A stretch of DNA of 64,000 nucleotides, taken from assembly GCA_963784065.1 (NCBI GenBank), contig CAWAQA010000006.1, positions 186,001 to 250,000 of the forward strand, in the 5' to 3' direction. The position numbers and the translations under genes were made by a program. Below are positions 22,554 to 31,784 of this stretch, piece after piece (position 1 is the stretch's first letter; each line of letters opens with the position of its first letter). This DNA comes from CAWAQA01 sp963784065. Lineage in GTDB: Bacteria > Acidobacteriota > Vicinamibacteria > Vicinamibacterales > UBA2999. The notes under the pieces are model-generated. The model was not told the DNA's origin. It worked only from the letters and a program-made list of their open reading frames with translations, and ran no database searches.

Positions 22554-22657
22554 AGTGGACTGTCCAGACTGATTGAGTCCTAACAACAGGCCTCCGAGTG
22601 CGAATCACGGGCCGCGACAACGGAGCGGCCCGATAGTAATTCAGAAGGGACATGCCA
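22554..22657. repeat. Structured ~105-bp repeat, right copy
   Basis: Direct homologue of 21081-21187. The central hairpin is again a perfect 8 bp (CGGGCCGC 22608-22615 with GCGGCCCG 22625-22632), with different bases that still pair, around nearly the same loop, GACAACGGA. An outer GAAT/ATTC pairing is present. It lies between the IS701 right end and the IS630 remnant. Confidence 0.65.
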
Positions 22658-23642
22658 TAGAGCGTTTTTATTGTAGAGTGATATCGGCTATGGTAGCGCT
22701 CCGACGGGAGGAGCGATGGCGGCGTGGTGGAATGGATTTACGCGCCGCGTGCTGCGGGACGCGGCGCGGGACCTGTCGTCGAAAGAGCTGGTAGTGAAAT
22801 ACGCGGTGAGTCGGGCCTGGGTGGATCGCATGAAGCAGCGCCGGCGGGAGACGGGCGAAGTCGCGCCGCGACCGAGACCGAGTTTCGTGGCCGCGTGTTG
22901 AGCGACCAGCAAGAAGACCGGTTGGTCGCCCTGATCATGGCGCAACCGGATGCGTCCCTGGCCGAGTTGCGGACCGCGCTGGAGACCACCGCGGCTTTGA
23001 GCACCCGGTGCCGCGCCATTGATCGGCGCGGGCTGACCATCGAAGAGCACGGAACACGCCGCCGAGCAACGCCGAGCTGATGTGGCGGCGGCGCGCCGCC
23101 AGTGGCAGGACACGCAGTAGCTCCGCGACATGCGGCAGCACGTGTTTCTCGATCAGTATGGCGTCACCACCGACCTCGTACGTCGGTATGTCGCTGTCCG
23201 CGCTGCACGCGGCCGCACGATCCACGCCCTGCAGCCACTGGCAGACTCACACGGTCGTCGCGGCGTTACGCCTCGATGGCGTGACCGCGCCCGCGGTGTT
23301 CGACGGGCCGATGGACGCCGCGACATTTCACGTGTTCGTCGACCAGGTCTTGGCGCCCGCGCTGCGCCCGGGCGATGTGGTCTCCTCGACAATCTCGCGG
23401 TGCACAAGCAACCGGAGATTGGCGCGGCGATCGGCACGGCCGGCGCGCATGTCCGCTTCCTGCCGCCCTACAGTCCTGACTTCAACCCCATCGACAGGCC
23501 TTCGCCAAGCTGAAAGCGGACCTGCCGCGGCGCGCCGACGCACGTTCGACCTCGCGTGCGAGTTGATCGCTACCGCGACTGCGACTGTACAGAAACCGAA
23601 TGCGCCAGCGAATGCGCAACGGGTATCGGTGCCACAGAACCG
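22658..23642 (+). mobile_element. IS630-family element remnant
   Basis: Region covering a decayed IS630-type transposase gene and its upstream sequence, including an inverted pair CCATAG...CTATGG (about 22655-22695) before the start. No convincing right-hand inverted repeat was found; the remnant runs directly to the prfB stop codon. Confidence 0.55.
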
Positions 23643-23646
23643 CTAG
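22716..23646 (+). pseudogene. IS630-family transposase, multiply frameshifted
   Basis: After GGAGG and ATG, the N-terminal helix-turn-helix region is readable (LSSKELVVKYAVSRAWVDRMKQRR), then the frame changes near 22880, near 23080-23230 (several), near 23385 and near 23495. Recognisable blocks are VFLDQYGVTTDLVRRY (first catalytic Asp, with Gln where Glu is usual), HWQTHTVVAALRLDGVTAPAVF, LDNLAVHKQPEIG (second Asp) and RFLPPYSPDFNPI, after which a missing base removes the final catalytic Glu. Frame damage is denser than in surrounding genes, so this one is probably truly dead. Its tail overlaps the prfB stop. Confidence 0.7.
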
Positions 23647-24780
23647 TCCTCTTCCGCCGCGGCGGGGACGCCGAGCGTGCCGCTCGCCTTCTGCATCAGA
23701 TAGGTCTTGATGAAGGAATCGAGGTCGCCGTCGAGGACGCGATTGACGTCGCCGACCTCCACCTTGGTGCGGTGGTCCTTGATCATTTGATACGGCTGGA
23801 GCACGTAGCTGCGAATCTGGCTGCCGAACGCGATGTCGCGCTTCTCGCCGCCAATCTGCTCCAGCCTGGCCGCCTGCTCCTTGACCTTCAGGTCGAACAA
23901 CCGCGACTTCAACACCTTCATCGCCTGCGCCCGGTTCTTGTGCTGCGACCGTTCGTTCTGGCACGACACGACTATGCCCGTCGGCAGATGGGTGAGCCGG
24001 ACGGCGGAGTCGGTCACGTTGACGTGCTGTCCGCCCGCCCCGCTCGAGCGATAGGTGTCCACGCGCAGATCCTTCTCGTCGATGCCCACGTCCACATCCT
24101 CGGGCAGCTCCGGCCAGACCAGCACCGAGGCGAACGACGTGTGGCGGCGCGACGCCTGGTCGAACGGCGAGATACGTACGAGACGATGCACGCCCGCCTC
24201 CGCCGACATGAGGCCGAAGCCGTAGTCGCCGCTGAGCATGAACGTGGCGCTCTTGATGCCGGCTTCCTCACCGGGCTGGTAGTCGATGACCTCGCGCTTC
24301 ATCCCGCGGCGCTCCGCCCATTTCAGGTACATGCGCAGCAGCATCTCGGCCCAATCCTGTGACTCGGTGCCGCCGGCGCCGGGATGAATGGTCACGATGG
24401 CGTTGGAGCGGTCGTATTCGCCGCCGAGCATCTTCTTCGTCTCGGCGGTTTCGACTTCCTGCTGGAGCTCGTCGAGCCCGCGCGCGAAGTCGGCGGTCAC
24501 GTCCTCGCCGGCGTTGGCCCATTCGAGCAGGACGCCGAGATCATCCGCGCGCCGGTGCAGGGACTTGAGGAGGCTCTGGTCCTCCTCGAGGCGCCGCCGG
24601 CGCTGCATGACCTTCTGCGCCTCGTCCTGGTTGCTCCAGAAGCCTGGCGCGTTGATGCGTTGTTCTACGTCGGCAAGCTGCGTGTCGAGACGGGCACCCT
24701 CAAAGGTGCCTCCGGAGTTCCGCCGCGCGCCGGCTCAAATCGTCATGACGCTTTACGAGATCCTCGAGTTCGATTGCCAC
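23643..24780 (-). CDS. prfB: Peptide chain release factor 2, programmed +1 frameshift
   Basis: About 379 residues made from two overlapping frames. A short first part from a GTG start (AGGA upstream; VAIELEDLVKRHDDL) ends at an in-frame TGA preceded by CTT and a GGAGG at the classic RF2 spacing; after a +1 slip the protein continues EGARLDTQLADVEQRINAPGFW. The body has PGAGGTESQDWAEMLLRMY, the stop-codon-reading SPF (RISPFDQASRRHTSF) and the peptidyl-hydrolysis GGQ (GAGGQHVN). RF2 ends translation at UGA and UAA. The stop is next to the IS630 remnant. Confidence 0.95.
24700..24714 (-). promoter_or_regulatory. RF2 autoregulatory +1 recoding site
   Basis: Reads CGG AGG CAC CTT TGA G on the minus strand. 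The GGAGG lies three bases before CTT, the same spacing as in E. coli prfB. Low RF2 leaves the TGA unread and promotes slippage of the CTT-decoding tRNA, so the gene controls its own level. Confidence 0.9.
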
Positions 24781-24797
24781 GCTGGGTCCTTTCGTTT

Positions 24798-24931
24798 GTC
24801 GGCTCCGACTCCGGGCTCCGGACTCCGGGCTTCGGACTACGGGCCGATCTATACCCCACAACCGGGTGAATGTCGCTGCGAATTCCACCCCCCTCACAGG
24901 CCCGGAGCCCGGAGCCCGGAGCCCGAAGCTA
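24798..24931. repeat. Two heptamer-phased tracts
   Basis: 24798-24842: GGCTCCG, ACTCCGG, then GACTCCG, GGCTTCG, GACTACG. 24897-24931: three CCCGGAG units and CCCGAAG. They fill the gap between the prfB start and the lnt stop; 54 bases between them show nothing recognisable. Confidence 0.65.
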
Positions 24932-26477
24932 TCTTCGCCGTCTTCCCGCCGTGATCAGCGCCGCCGCCGTCAACGCCATCGCCACGTACGCGACGACGTC
25001 GCCAATCAGCGAATAGATCGTGCGTCCGGTGAGGAGCCTGACGTCCTCGACCAGGCCTACCTGCTCAAAGATAGCCGACCGCTGGACGATGCGTCCGTAC
25101 GGATCCACCACACCGCTGATCCCCGTGTTCGCCGCCCGCGCCAGGTAGCGGCCCTGCTCGATCGCCCGCATCGATGCGAGCGCGAAGTGCTGGTATGGCG
25201 CGGACGACTGTCCGTACCAACCGTCGTTGGTGATGGTCGTCAGCAGCTGGCTGCCGCCTTCGACAGCCTGCCGCACGAGCGAGGGATACACAACCTCGTA
25301 GCAGATGGCGGTGCTCGTCAGGTGCGAGCCAACCGGGATCATCACCATCGAGTCGCCTGGCGCGAACTCGGCGAGGCTGTCCACCAGCGGCGAGACGAAC
25401 GTCAGCCAGCTCTTCATGGGGATGTACTCGCCGAACGGCACGAGGTGGATCTTGCGGTACACCGCTCGCGGTTTCGCCTTCGGGGGTGACGAGGAAGGCC
25501 GCGTTGTACATCCGCGGGATGCCGTCGCGCACGATCTGATCGCTGCCGAGGAGGATCGGCACGCCGACCTCGCGCGCCAGCGCGCGCACGGCGGCCTCGC
25601 CAGCGTCATCCTCCTCGAACATGAACGGCGTCGAGGACTCCGGCCACAGGACGTACTCGGCGCCGCGGCGCACGACGTCGCGCGTCATCGCCACGTGGGT
25701 CGTGAAGATGCGGCGCGCCTCGCGCGGATTCCACTTGTCCGCCTGGGCGATGTTGCCCTGCACCAGGCCCACGCGCAGCGGCGTGCCTTCGCGCGTCAGC
25801 GATCCGCCGGCGATGCGCCGGCTCCCCCAGCCGCCGACGGCGACGAGCACGATGACGGCGGTGGCGATCGCGAGGATCCGCTGGCGGCCGGCCGCAAGCA
25901 GCGCAACCGCGATCGCGGCATTGATGAACGCCACCAGCGCGGAGACGCCGTACACGCCAAGCACGCTCGCCAGTTGCGCGACGGGCAGCACCTCCACCTG
26001 GCTGTTGCCGAGCGGCACCCAGGGAAAGCCGCCGAACAGGTAGCCGCGGACGAACTCGGTGCTGATCCATGCCGCCGGCGTGAGCCACAGCGCCGCGATG
26101 CCCGCGCAGTTGAGGAGACGGCTGACGATCAGCGCGGTGAGCGCCGGAAACAGCGCGAGGTACGCCGAGAGCAGCGCCATCGCGAGGAGGGCCACGGGCG
26201 CCGCCAGCCCGCCAAATGTGCGGACCACGTCCCCGGTCCAGTACAGCGTCCCGACGAAGTAGACGAACCCTGCGGTCAGGCCCAGGCCGAACGCGCGCTG
26301 CGGCGCCTGGCCGGGGACAGGCCCGGGCCGGCCGCGCCACCCCGTCAGGGCGATGAGCAGCGGGACGAGCGCAATCCAGGCAAAGGCCGGGTGACCGAAA
26401 CGCGGGAAGCTGAGCGCGAGCAGGACGCCCGACGTCAGTGCGAGCGAGTAGTCGAGAATTTCAGCGCGTCTTTCCAA
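24929..26477 (-). CDS. lnt: Apolipoprotein N-acyltransferase (one frame break)
   Basis: About 516 residues. Several N-terminal membrane helices are followed by a periplasmic nitrilase domain with the catalytic set: Glu in EYVLWPESSTPFMF, Lys in YRKIHLVPFGEYIP, Cys in STAICYEVVYPSLV, and ITNDGWYGQSSAPYQHF. A final membrane helix follows. It adds the third acyl chain to lipoproteins at the inner membrane, consistent with a diderm cell. A frame change near 25475 lies just before the catalytic Lys. The apparent start is TTG (LERRAEILDYSLAL). Confidence 0.9.
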
Positions 26478-26626
26478 TGGGGATCAATGGTGGTCAGCGA
26501 TTGGCGTCCCTTCATTCTATGTGGAGTCGGCTCCGCTCTTCAGAGGCCGCCGCTTCGCGCGTCGGGCCACGACCAGCGGCACCCGGGGTTGTTCCCGCGC
26601 GGCGCGGCCACTAGACTTCACTGGAG

Positions 26627-27004
26627 ATGTTCTTCACACGCCGCGCGCTTACGGTCCAGCTCGCGCTGTCGCTCTGCCTCGGCTGTTCTGGGCAGGCGTC
26701 GCCGGCGAAGCCGTCGCAGTCGCCGGATGCGGTGCGTCTGGTCGAACAGGCCGAGTTCGACGCGATGCGCGAGAGCGGCAAGTGGACTTTCTCCGAACCG
26801 CGCGGTGACGTCGGCGCCACTGAGGCGTGCACCTCGGGCAGCGTGGACGACCAGTGCGTCGCCGCCGCTCGCGAGCGTCTCAAGGCGGCTGCAGCCGAGC
26901 GAGGCGCCAACCTCGTGCTCGTGCGGCCGGGCGCCATGCTGCAAAGCTACCCGCCGCAATATGCTTTGAACGGCGTCCTCTACGACATCCGCCCCCGTTC
27001 CTGA
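26627..27004 (+). CDS. Small lipoprotein of unknown function
   Basis: Intact, 125 residues. Signal sequence LTVQLALSLCLGC ends in a lipobox-like LGC, so Cys20 would be lipidated. The mature part has two Cys residues (EACTSGSVDDQCVAAARERLKAAAAERGAN split in two halves) that could form a disulfide, and a C-terminal LNGVLYDIRPRS. It resembles small DUF4156/RcsF-type lipoproteins in layout, but no confident family call is possible. Confidence 0.6.
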   Translation: MFFTRRALTVQLALSLCLGCSGQASPAKPSQSPDAVRLVEQAEFDAMRESGKWTFSEPRGDVGATEACTSGSVDDQCVAAARERLKAAAAERGANLVLVRPGAMLQSYPPQYALNGVLYDIRPRS

Positions 27005-27144
27005 ATCAGACGTTTCCCCTTCCCGTCGGCAGGCTGTTCAAATCGCGCTTGCGCGTCGTTATACGAGCAGGCGGACTCGTAGTCCGTTCGCCAGGCTCAC
27101 CCCCAGCCCTCCACCCTTACGACGAACTGAAGAAAGAGGTTGCT

Positions 27145-28407
27145 ATGCGAACCTGCCATGTTGACTTGGCGACCAAGATGGGAATTTCGCTCGCCACGGC
27201 GCTCGTGTTGGCGACGGGGAGCGTTCATGCGCAAGGGCCCGTCTCCCGCGGCGCGGATACCTTCCAGGCCCGGGAGGCGGCCACGTTGAGCTACTGGACG
27301 CCAGAACGCATGAGAACGGCGGTAGCGAAGCCGTTCCCGAGAGCCGTGGCGAAGGCGGGCAGCGAGACCCAGTCCATCGAAGCGTTCGCGCTGGATCCGA
27401 CCGCGGCGCCAGGATTTGCGCCGGGCTGGCAGCCCGGCCGCACTCCGCAGCCGACGGCCGAGGCGCACTTCGAGATCGCCTTGGACGATCCGCAGTACCA
27501 GCAGATGCTCAGTTTCAACCTCCCGCAGACGACGCCTCCCTTCGTGCCGCCCGCGACCCCGAACGATTTCGCCAACTACGCTCCATTTCAACGGTTCACG
27601 TGGCAGCAAGCGAACAACCTCGTCTATCCGATCTCGACGGTCGGCAAGCTGTTCTTCACGCAGCGCGGCCGCAACTTCGTGTGCTCCGCCTCCGTGATTC
27701 AGCGCAGCACGCTCGCCACCGCCGGACACTGCGTGCATGACGGCAGCAACAATGTCGCGGGCTGGTCCACCAACGTGTTGTTCTGCCCGTCGCAGAACCC
27801 CGCCGGATCACCGCGCGGCTGCTGGGCGGGCATCGTCCTCTCCACGTCGTTCCAGTGGTTCAACGCCGGCAACATCGATCGTGACATCGGCTGCATCGTC
27901 ACCGCCTTGAACGGGACGACCATCGCCAACCGCGTCGGGAACGTGACCGGCTGGCTCGGACGCGCCTGGAACTGGCCGAGCAAGCAGGCGACGTTCGCGT
28001 GGGGCTACCCGCAGGCGGCGCCGTTCGCGGGCAACCGTCTGATCACCGCAACCTCGACCGAGTGGTATCAGCTCAACCGGGCTCCGGCGGAACCGCAGTT
28101 GTCGAAGTACATCGGCAACGACATGACTGGCGGTTCGAGCGGCGGTCCGTGGTGGATCAATCACACGCACAGCAACACGGAGATCGCCGACACCGATGCG
28201 TCGTCGATCACCGATCCGGCGCAGGGCGGAGCCAGCCCGTGGATCAACGGCGTGAACAGCCACAAGCGCTGCAGCGCCGCCGGCTGCCCTGCGGGCAGCG
28301 TCTTCACCCAGGAGATGGGGTCGCCGCAGTTCCGCAACACCGCCGCCGACATCAATGAGACCGAGGACGTCTTCGCCGCGTGCTTCAACAACGGCGGAAC
28401 GCGGTAG
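27145..28407 (+). CDS. Secreted trypsin-fold serine protease
   Basis: Intact, 420 residues; AGAAAGAGG precedes the chosen ATG. A signal peptide (LATALVLATGSVHAQ) and a ~130-residue pro-region are followed by a chymotrypsin-fold domain with the triad His in LATAGHCVHDG, Asp in NIDRDIGCIV and Ser in GNDMTGGSSGGPW. Several Cys residues in the catalytic part suggest disulfides. The V8/glutamyl-endopeptidase-like layout suggests an exported protease; specificity is not known. Convergent with the GlcG-like gene, with a long palindrome between. Confidence 0.85.
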   Translation: MRTCHVDLATKMGISLATALVLATGSVHAQGPVSRGADTFQAREAATLSYWTPERMRTAVAKPFPRAVAKAGSETQSIEAFALDPTAAPGFAPGWQPGRTPQPTAEAHFEIALDDPQYQQMLSFNLPQTTPPFVPPATPNDFANYAPFQRFTWQQANNLVYPISTVGKLFFTQRGRNFVCSASVIQRSTLATAGHCVHDGSNNVAGWSTNVLFCPSQNPAGSPRGCWAGIVLSTSFQWFNAGNIDRDIGCIVTALNGTTIANRVGNVTGWLGRAWNWPSKQATFAWGYPQAAPFAGNRLITATSTEWYQLNRAPAEPQLSKYIGNDMTGGSSGGPWWINHTHSNTEIADTDASSITDPAQGGASPWINGVNSHKRCSAAGCPAGSVFTQEMGSPQFRNTAADINETEDVFAACFNNGGTR

Positions 28408-28452
28408 TGCAGCGGAATGAGTAGATTCGATTCAGGGTTCTAGGGAGATCTC

Positions 28453-28556
28453 GTCAACTCCCGGCCCTCTGCCGATTGAAGCCATCCCCCAACCCCCGAT
28501 GTTCGGGTGTTGCTTGGAATCGGGCAGGCATCAATCGTCGGGAGCCGGGAGTTGAC
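28453..28556. repeat. 104-bp imperfect palindrome between convergent genes
   Basis: Outer arms are perfect over 13 bp (28453-28465 with 28544-28556), middle parts pair with interruptions, and a central hairpin pairs 28490-28499 with 28503-28512 (one mismatch, loop of three). Probably a two-way terminator or an old paired repeat. It lacks a U-tract. Confidence 0.75.
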
Positions 28557-28572
28557 CGATCCTCGTCCAGCC

Positions 28573-29055
28573 TTACTTCAAGTGGCTGGCCGCAGCGGCC
28601 AGACCCGCTCGGGCGCACTTTTCGTCCGCCTCCTGCGATGGGGCGCCGCTCAGCCCGAGACCCCCGATCCGCTCAGTGCCAACCACGATCGGCAGGCCGC
28701 CGCCGAGCCCGATGACTTCGACCAGGTCACGCTGACCCGAAAACTCGGTGGCGCCGTTGGTTCGCTTGGCGAACTCGAGCGACGTGACGCCGAACGTCCT
28801 CGCCGTGTACGCCTTCCGCCGCGCCAGGTCGGCGTTGTGCGGATTGGAGCTGTCGGCGCGCAGCAGGAGCTTGAGGTCGCCGCCGCGATCGACGACCGCC
28901 GCGGTGACGTCGAAGCCGTCGGTCTTGCACGCGGCGATCGCCGCGTCGCCGATAATCCGGGCGAGCTGCAGCGAGATGTTGCGCTCCATGAGCACCTGAC
29001 CTTGCACCGCCGCGCCGCCGAGCGCGGCAATGAGCAGCATAAGAATCACACGCAC
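28573..29055 (-). CDS. Secreted GlcG/HbpS-like protein
   Basis: Intact, 160 residues with a signal peptide (ILMLLIAALGGAAVQGQ). The GlcG/HbpS fold is seen in LARIIGDAAIAACKTDGF, VTAAVVDRGGDLKLLLR, ADLARRKAYTARTFG and the Gly-rich VIGLGGGLPIVV. Some family members bind heme or act as extracellular sensors; others are uncharacterised. No partner gene is near, so a role cannot be assigned. Confidence 0.78.
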   Translation of the reverse strand: MRVILMLLIAALGGAAVQGQVLMERNISLQLARIIGDAAIAACKTDGFDVTAAVVDRGGDLKLLLRADSSNPHNADLARRKAYTARTFGVTSLEFAKRTNGATEFSGQRDLVEVIGLGGGLPIVVGTERIGGLGLSGAPSQEADEKCARAGLAAAASHLK

Positions 29056-29226
29056 AATCGCCTCCGTTGTGTCACGCAGATGTGAACGTCGCCGTGAACG
29101 ACCCGCATACTAGCGCACTTCCCCCCGCTCAGGCCAAATGCTCCGGGAATCGTCGAAGATCGTGTGCGCGCCGCCCTTTTCTGGCAGTATTTAGGGCGCG
29201 TTGGAAACCGTGGAGAGGATAAACCC

Positions 29227-29914
29227 ATGCCCCTGCTTCTACTCATGTCGGCAGCATTACTCCTGCTTGCACCCGGACTTGCGTCCGCCCAGGAGTGGGA
29301 CACGTTCACCAGCAAGGACGATCGTTTCAGCATTACGTTCCCCGGTCAGCCGAAGGTAGAGACCATCACCTGGCCGTCGGAATACGGCGCCGTCTTTCCG
29401 GCCCGCGTGTACACGGTGGAGACGATGTCGGGGCGCTATTCGGTCACGGCTGTCGATTACAGAGAGTCCGAGCGGATCCACGCCGCGATCAAGAAGCACG
29501 AGTCGTTTCAGGATCCGATCTACTGGCAGATCGACATCCAGGCGTCGATTCAGTACGCGGCCACGAAGTTCCGTCAGCGGCCCAACGTGAAAGGTGACCT
29601 ACGACGCCTGGCACTATATCGACCTGGTCGAGGGGCACCAACTGCAACTGACCAACGCCGATCAGTCGCGCACCTTTGTCGCGATCTATCTACACGAGAA
29701 CGTGCTGTACGTGCTCGAGGCGACGGTTCCTCCGCGTGCGCCGCAACCACTGATCTTCCAGCAGAACCTGAGCTTCCTCGACGCCTCGGGCAACCGCGTT
29801 CGCTACGAGGAGATCTATTCGAACCGGCTGCCACCGCACACGTCGGGCCGCCGCGCCGGTGGGGCTGGAGGCGGGGGCCGCGGCGGTGCGCAAGGCGGCC
29901 GCGGCGGGAATTAG
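29227..29914 (+). CDS. Secreted protein of unknown function, Gly-rich tail (one frame break)
   Basis: About 228 residues from the ATG after GAGAGGATAAACCC. Signal peptide LLLLMSAALLLLAPGLASAQ. The mature part begins WDTFTSKDDRFSITFPGQPKVE, a pattern seen in many small exported domains that bind or cap surface material, and includes YDAWHYIDLVEGHQLQLTNAD, RTFVAIYLHENVLYVLEATVP and a C-terminal Gly/Arg-rich tail. A frame change near 29590 splits it. Function unknown. Confidence 0.62.
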
Positions 29915-29932
29915 GACTCCGGACTGCAGGGC

Positions 29933-30002
29933 AGGCCGACCTGAAGGTCGGCCTCTACGAACAGCCCACACAACGCAAAGGCCGGCCTTCAAGCCGGCCT
30001 TT
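29933..30002. repeat. Inverted pair of REP-like hairpins, probable bidirectional terminator
   Basis: 29933-29958 (minus): GTAG foot, AGGCCGACC, TTCA, GGTCGGCCT. 29977-30002 (plus): AAAGGCCGGC, CTTCAA, GCCGGCCTTT, perfect 10-bp arms with A and T runs at the base. It lies between convergent genes. Confidence 0.75.
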
Positions 30003-30010
30003 CTGCTTTG

Positions 30011-31738
30011 CTACTCGAGCGGCTCCACCTTCACAAGCGTCGCACCGAGATTGTTCCCGACCCAGAAGGTCGGCGGGCTCGTGGCGTTGTCCACATTCAC
30101 ACGGCGGATGTTCGTGGCGTTCGGCAGGAGGTAGTCGACCGTTTCGCCGGTCCTGGTGTTCACGCGCACGACGCGGTCGTTGTTCATGCCGCCGCCCCAC
30201 GCGTAACCGTCCTCGTCCAGGATCGCGTCATACACGCTGGTCCACGGGGTCGGCGCCGGCCATTCCTTGAACGTTTCGGCTCTGGTGTCGAACATCGCGA
30301 TCTTGTTGGCGCGAAACTCGGCGAACCAGAGACGGTCCTGCGCGTCCATGTGCCCGCGCCGCGGGCCGGCGTCGGGGCTCGGCGTCGGATAGGGGGTCAC
30401 CTTCTTCGTCGCGGCATCGACCTTGATGATGTACGTGCCGTTCAGATTCATCCCGTAGAAGTTGTTCCTGGAATCGGAGGCCACGCCGTACGAGCTCAGT
30501 TGTCGAATGATCGGCGAGTCCTTGGGGAGGCCCACCGAATAATCGATCGCCCGCCACGCCCCTGTCTTCACGTCGACCTCGTATTCGCTGTCGCCGCCGA
30601 TCCAGACCTTGCCGTCCACATCGTGGTTCACCGGCATGACCATCGCGATCCGGGCTTCATCACGATCCGCAAACGTGGGGGACCCCCACGTCTGGAACGT
30701 CTTCGTCCTGCGATCGAACTTCGCGAGGCTGCCCTGATACATCGTGCCCATCCAGACGTCGCCCTGCTTGTCGAACACCAGGTCCAGCGAGCCGACCGGC
30801 GCTCCGGGCTTCGTGATGGGCAGCGGGTATTCCACGACCTTGCCCGTCTTGGGATCGAGCACCCCGAGGATGTGCGTTCCGAAATCGGCGTACCAGATCA
30901 TCCCGGCCGAATCGGCGGCGGCATCGTGCGGGAGCGTTTCCGGCCGGGGCAGATCGTATTCCGTGACGATCACGCGCGTGGCGTTGCCTCTTGGCCGCGG
31001 GAACGTCTTCAACGGATAGGACCAGTGGGACGCGGAGCTCAGGTTGATCGTCGCAAGATAGTCAGCCGTGATCGCGGTGCGAGACTGCGCCACCGGCCGC
31101 TCGCCTTCGCGGCCCGTCGAGCTCATGCCGTCGCGAACCGCGCTCGCGAAACCACCGCCGTGTGCGTTGGGGCGCAACTGGGGACGCGTCATCGTGCTGC
31201 CCTGCGAATAGCGGCCCATTCGGTCCAGGATCGGCAGGAAGTCGCGGCCGGTGTGGCGGGATCGGACGATCGGCTGGAGCCCATGGCACTGCGTGCAATT
31301 GAGCAGCCCCTTCTTCACGTCGTCGCTCCCCGGCCAGCTCATGAACCACTCCCCGTTCGACAGCTGCGACGCAAGGTCCTGCGTCTTGTGCAGTGTGATG
31401 TCGAATTCGGCGCTCTGGTGAGGCGCGACGGTGACGGTTCCAGGGCCGTCGAGCTCGTACCCGATCGCCCGAATGCGAATCGAGTGCGCGCCGGGCTCCA
31501 GTCGGTTTCGCGGGAAGCTGTAGCGCCCCTGGGCGTCGCTCACCACCGTGACGGTGATCGTCGAGCCGACACGCTTGGCGCTGACGAGCACGCCTTCCAT
31601 CGCGCCCTCGTCTGGCGAGCGGACAACGCCGGTCAGAGCAGGTGGTCCAGACTGCGCCGCCGTCAGCATGATGGCGGTCGAGATCACGGTGGCGATCGTC
31701 AACGCCGCGGCCACTGCCCAGAGGTTCTTGCGCAGCAC
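30011..31738 (-). CDS. Secreted protein: CnaB-like domain, CxxCH heme motif and Vgb-type beta-propeller
   Basis: Intact, 575 residues. Signal peptide (residues ~8-28), then a carboxypeptidase-regulatory/CnaB-like beta-sandwich (ALTGVVRSPDEGAMEGVLVSA, DAQGRYSFPRNRLEPG), then a cytochrome-c-like segment with CTQCH (residues ~150) and a possible distal Met, then virginiamycin B lyase-like propeller blades (VTEYDLPRPETLPHDAAAD, GMIWYADFGTHILGVLDPKTG, DVWMGTMYQGSLAKFD, RLWFAEFRANKIAMFD). The three-part build suggests a periplasmic redox or sugar/quinone-type enzyme. No substrate can be named. Confidence 0.75.
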   Translation of the reverse strand: MLRKNLWAVAAALTIATVISTAIMLTAAQSGPPALTGVVRSPDEGAMEGVLVSAKRVGSTITVTVVSDAQGRYSFPRNRLEPGAHSIRIRAIGYELDGPGTVTVAPHQSAEFDITLHKTQDLASQLSNGEWFMSWPGSDDVKKGLLNCTQCHGLQPIVRSRHTGRDFLPILDRMGRYSQGSTMTRPQLRPNAHGGGFASAVRDGMSSTGREGERPVAQSRTAITADYLATINLSSASHWSYPLKTFPRPRGNATRVIVTEYDLPRPETLPHDAAADSAGMIWYADFGTHILGVLDPKTGKVVEYPLPITKPGAPVGSLDLVFDKQGDVWMGTMYQGSLAKFDRRTKTFQTWGSPTFADRDEARIAMVMPVNHDVDGKVWIGGDSEYEVDVKTGAWRAIDYSVGLPKDSPIIRQLSSYGVASDSRNNFYGMNLNGTYIIKVDAATKKVTPYPTPSPDAGPRRGHMDAQDRLWFAEFRANKIAMFDTRAETFKEWPAPTPWTSVYDAILDEDGYAWGGGMNNDRVVRVNTRTGETVDYLLPNATNIRRVNVDNATSPPTFWVGNNLGATLVKVEPLE

Positions 31739-31756
31739 GCGTCACCTCCAATCGGA

Positions 31757-31780
31757 AGCCGGCTGCGTGCAGCCGGCTAC
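31757..31780 (-). repeat. REP-like hairpin, variant loop
   Basis: Perfect 10-bp arms AGCCGGCTGC and GCAGCCGGCT around GT; the minus strand begins with GTAG that is partly inside the stem. It lies 19 bp after the start codon of the propeller gene and just before the SPOR stop. Confidence 0.55.
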
Positions 31781-31784
31781 GTTG

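Noticed and set aside
24700..24702. TGA in prfB taken as another sequencing error
   Set aside because: The full RF2 recoding context (GGAGG, spacing, CTT-TGA-G) is present and the frame after the slip is right.
30011..31738. Virginiamycin B lyase (antibiotic resistance)
   Set aside because: The propeller resembles it, but the extra heme-type motif, the N-terminal sandwich and the export signal point to another role.
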